Positions 4,804 to 5,184 of a DNA stretch of 5,184 nt are shown piece after piece. The stretch covers positions 1 through 5,184 of the forward strand of contig CAZACZ010000122.1 in the NCBI GenBank assembly GCA_964483695.1, in the 5' to 3' direction. Position numbers and translations under genes: made by a program. The notes beneath the pieces are model-generated. The model was given only the letters and a program-made list of their open reading frames with translations. It ran no database searches and was not told the origin of the DNA. Positions within the stretch are counted from its first letter, which is position 1, and the number at the start of each line of letters is the position of its first letter. The stretch comes from CAZACZ01 sp964483695. GTDB lineage: Bacteria; Deinococcota; Deinococci; Deinococcales; Trueperaceae.

Positions 4804-5184
4804 CTACACTCCAGGTTCGTCTTCGTCGATGGCATACGCCTTACCGGTTCCCAACCCCGCATCCAGCGCCATGAGCATAAGTCGTGCTCGGTCCACGGCC
4901 TGGAGCTTCGAGAGGATGTTGGATACGTTGTTGCTCACGGTCTTGGCGCTGATGCCGAGCCTCGTCGCGATCTCCGGGTTGCTGAGTCCTTGCGCGAGTT
5001 GCTCGAGGATCGCCCGCTCGCGGCCGGTCAGGTCGGCGAAGTCCGGGCCGGGCAGCGGCTGCAGGCTCGCGCTGAGATAGGTCATCACCTTCATGGCGAT
5101 GCCAGGGCTGAAGATCGCGCCTCCCCTCGCCACGGTCTCGACCGCCAGGCGCAACTCGTCCCGTCCAGCGTCCTTGAGTAGGTA
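4804..5184 (-). CDS. NarL/FixJ-family response regulator, C-terminal part (5' end outside window)
   Basis: The minus-strand frame is open to base 5184 and ends at TAG (4806-4804), giving 126 visible residues. It opens with YLLKDAGRDEL, the usual end of a receiver domain, with the conserved Lys at visible residue 4. The phosphoacceptor Asp and most of the receiver domain therefore lie beyond the right edge. A linker (12-50, with ARGGAIFSP at 19-27) leads to a LuxR-type helix-turn-helix (about 51-107): LTGRERAILEQLAQGLSNPEIA (52-73), recognition helix SAKTVSNNVSNILSKL (79-94) and DRARLMLMAL (98-107). A short acidic tail follows (113-126). Such proteins bind DNA after phosphorylation by a partner histidine kinase, usually encoded next door and here presumably upstream of the gene, outside the window. 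A TTG at 5154 could be misread as a start, but the receiver-like residues before it show the gene continues. Targets are unknown. Confidence 0.92.
   Translation of the reverse strand, partial: YLLKDAGRDELRLAVETVARGGAIFSPGIAMKVMTYLSASLQPLPGPDFADLTGRERAILEQLAQGLSNPEIATRLGISAKTVSNNVSNILSKLQAVDRARLMLMALDAGLGTGKAYAIDEDEPGV

Noticed and set aside
5152..5154. TTG as start codon of a stand-alone helix-turn-helix protein at the right edge.
   Set aside because: The codons before it, to the window edge, read YLLKDAGRDE, the conserved end of a receiver domain, so the gene continues past the window.
4075..5181. 368-codon plus-strand open frame across the DinB-like gene and the response regulator.
   Set aside because: It is a frame-shifted or antisense shadow of two well-supported genes and its translation is low-complexity.

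Overview
This is a GC-rich window (roughly 70% G+C by eye) holding seven protein-coding genes, two of them cut by the window edges. I see no RNA genes, mobile elements or CRISPR arrays. Base composition, strong GC-rich Shine-Dalgarno sites and the gene families (CopD, HD-GYP, LysE/RhtB, SRPBCC, DinB, NarL-type regulator) suggest a high-GC bacterium such as a member of Deinococcota or Actinomycetota. The sequence alone does not settle which. Many long overlapping open frames on both strands are antisense or frame-shifted shadows, as expected at this GC content.

Layout, left to right. (1) 1-501, plus: C-terminal part of a CopD-type copper-transport membrane protein. (2) 614-1288, minus: HAD-superfamily phosphatase/phosphoglucomutase-like hydrolase, convergent with CopD. 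(3) 1455-2531, plus: four-helix membrane protein with a complete HD-GYP cyclic-di-GMP phosphodiesterase domain, divergent from the HAD gene. (4) 2584-3201, minus: LysE/RhtB amino-acid exporter, convergent with HD-GYP. (5) 3456-4010, plus: DUF4287-like helical domain plus SRPBCC-type fold. (6) 4121-4693, plus: DinB-like protein with a putative metal-binding His triad. (7) 4804-5184, minus: C-terminal end of a NarL/FixJ response regulator whose receiver domain lies mostly beyond the right edge.

Neighbouring genes mostly alternate in strand, so this reads as a run of independent single-gene units and not as one pathway. The only co-directional neighbours are genes 5 and 6, which are 110 bp apart. 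Their upstream regions share two exact 11-base words, one overlapping a possible -10 element. The most biologically informative gene is the HD-GYP protein, an apparently intact c-di-GMP hydrolase with an uncharacterised membrane input module. I found no convincing sign of a new multi-gene system; the findings are modest leads.
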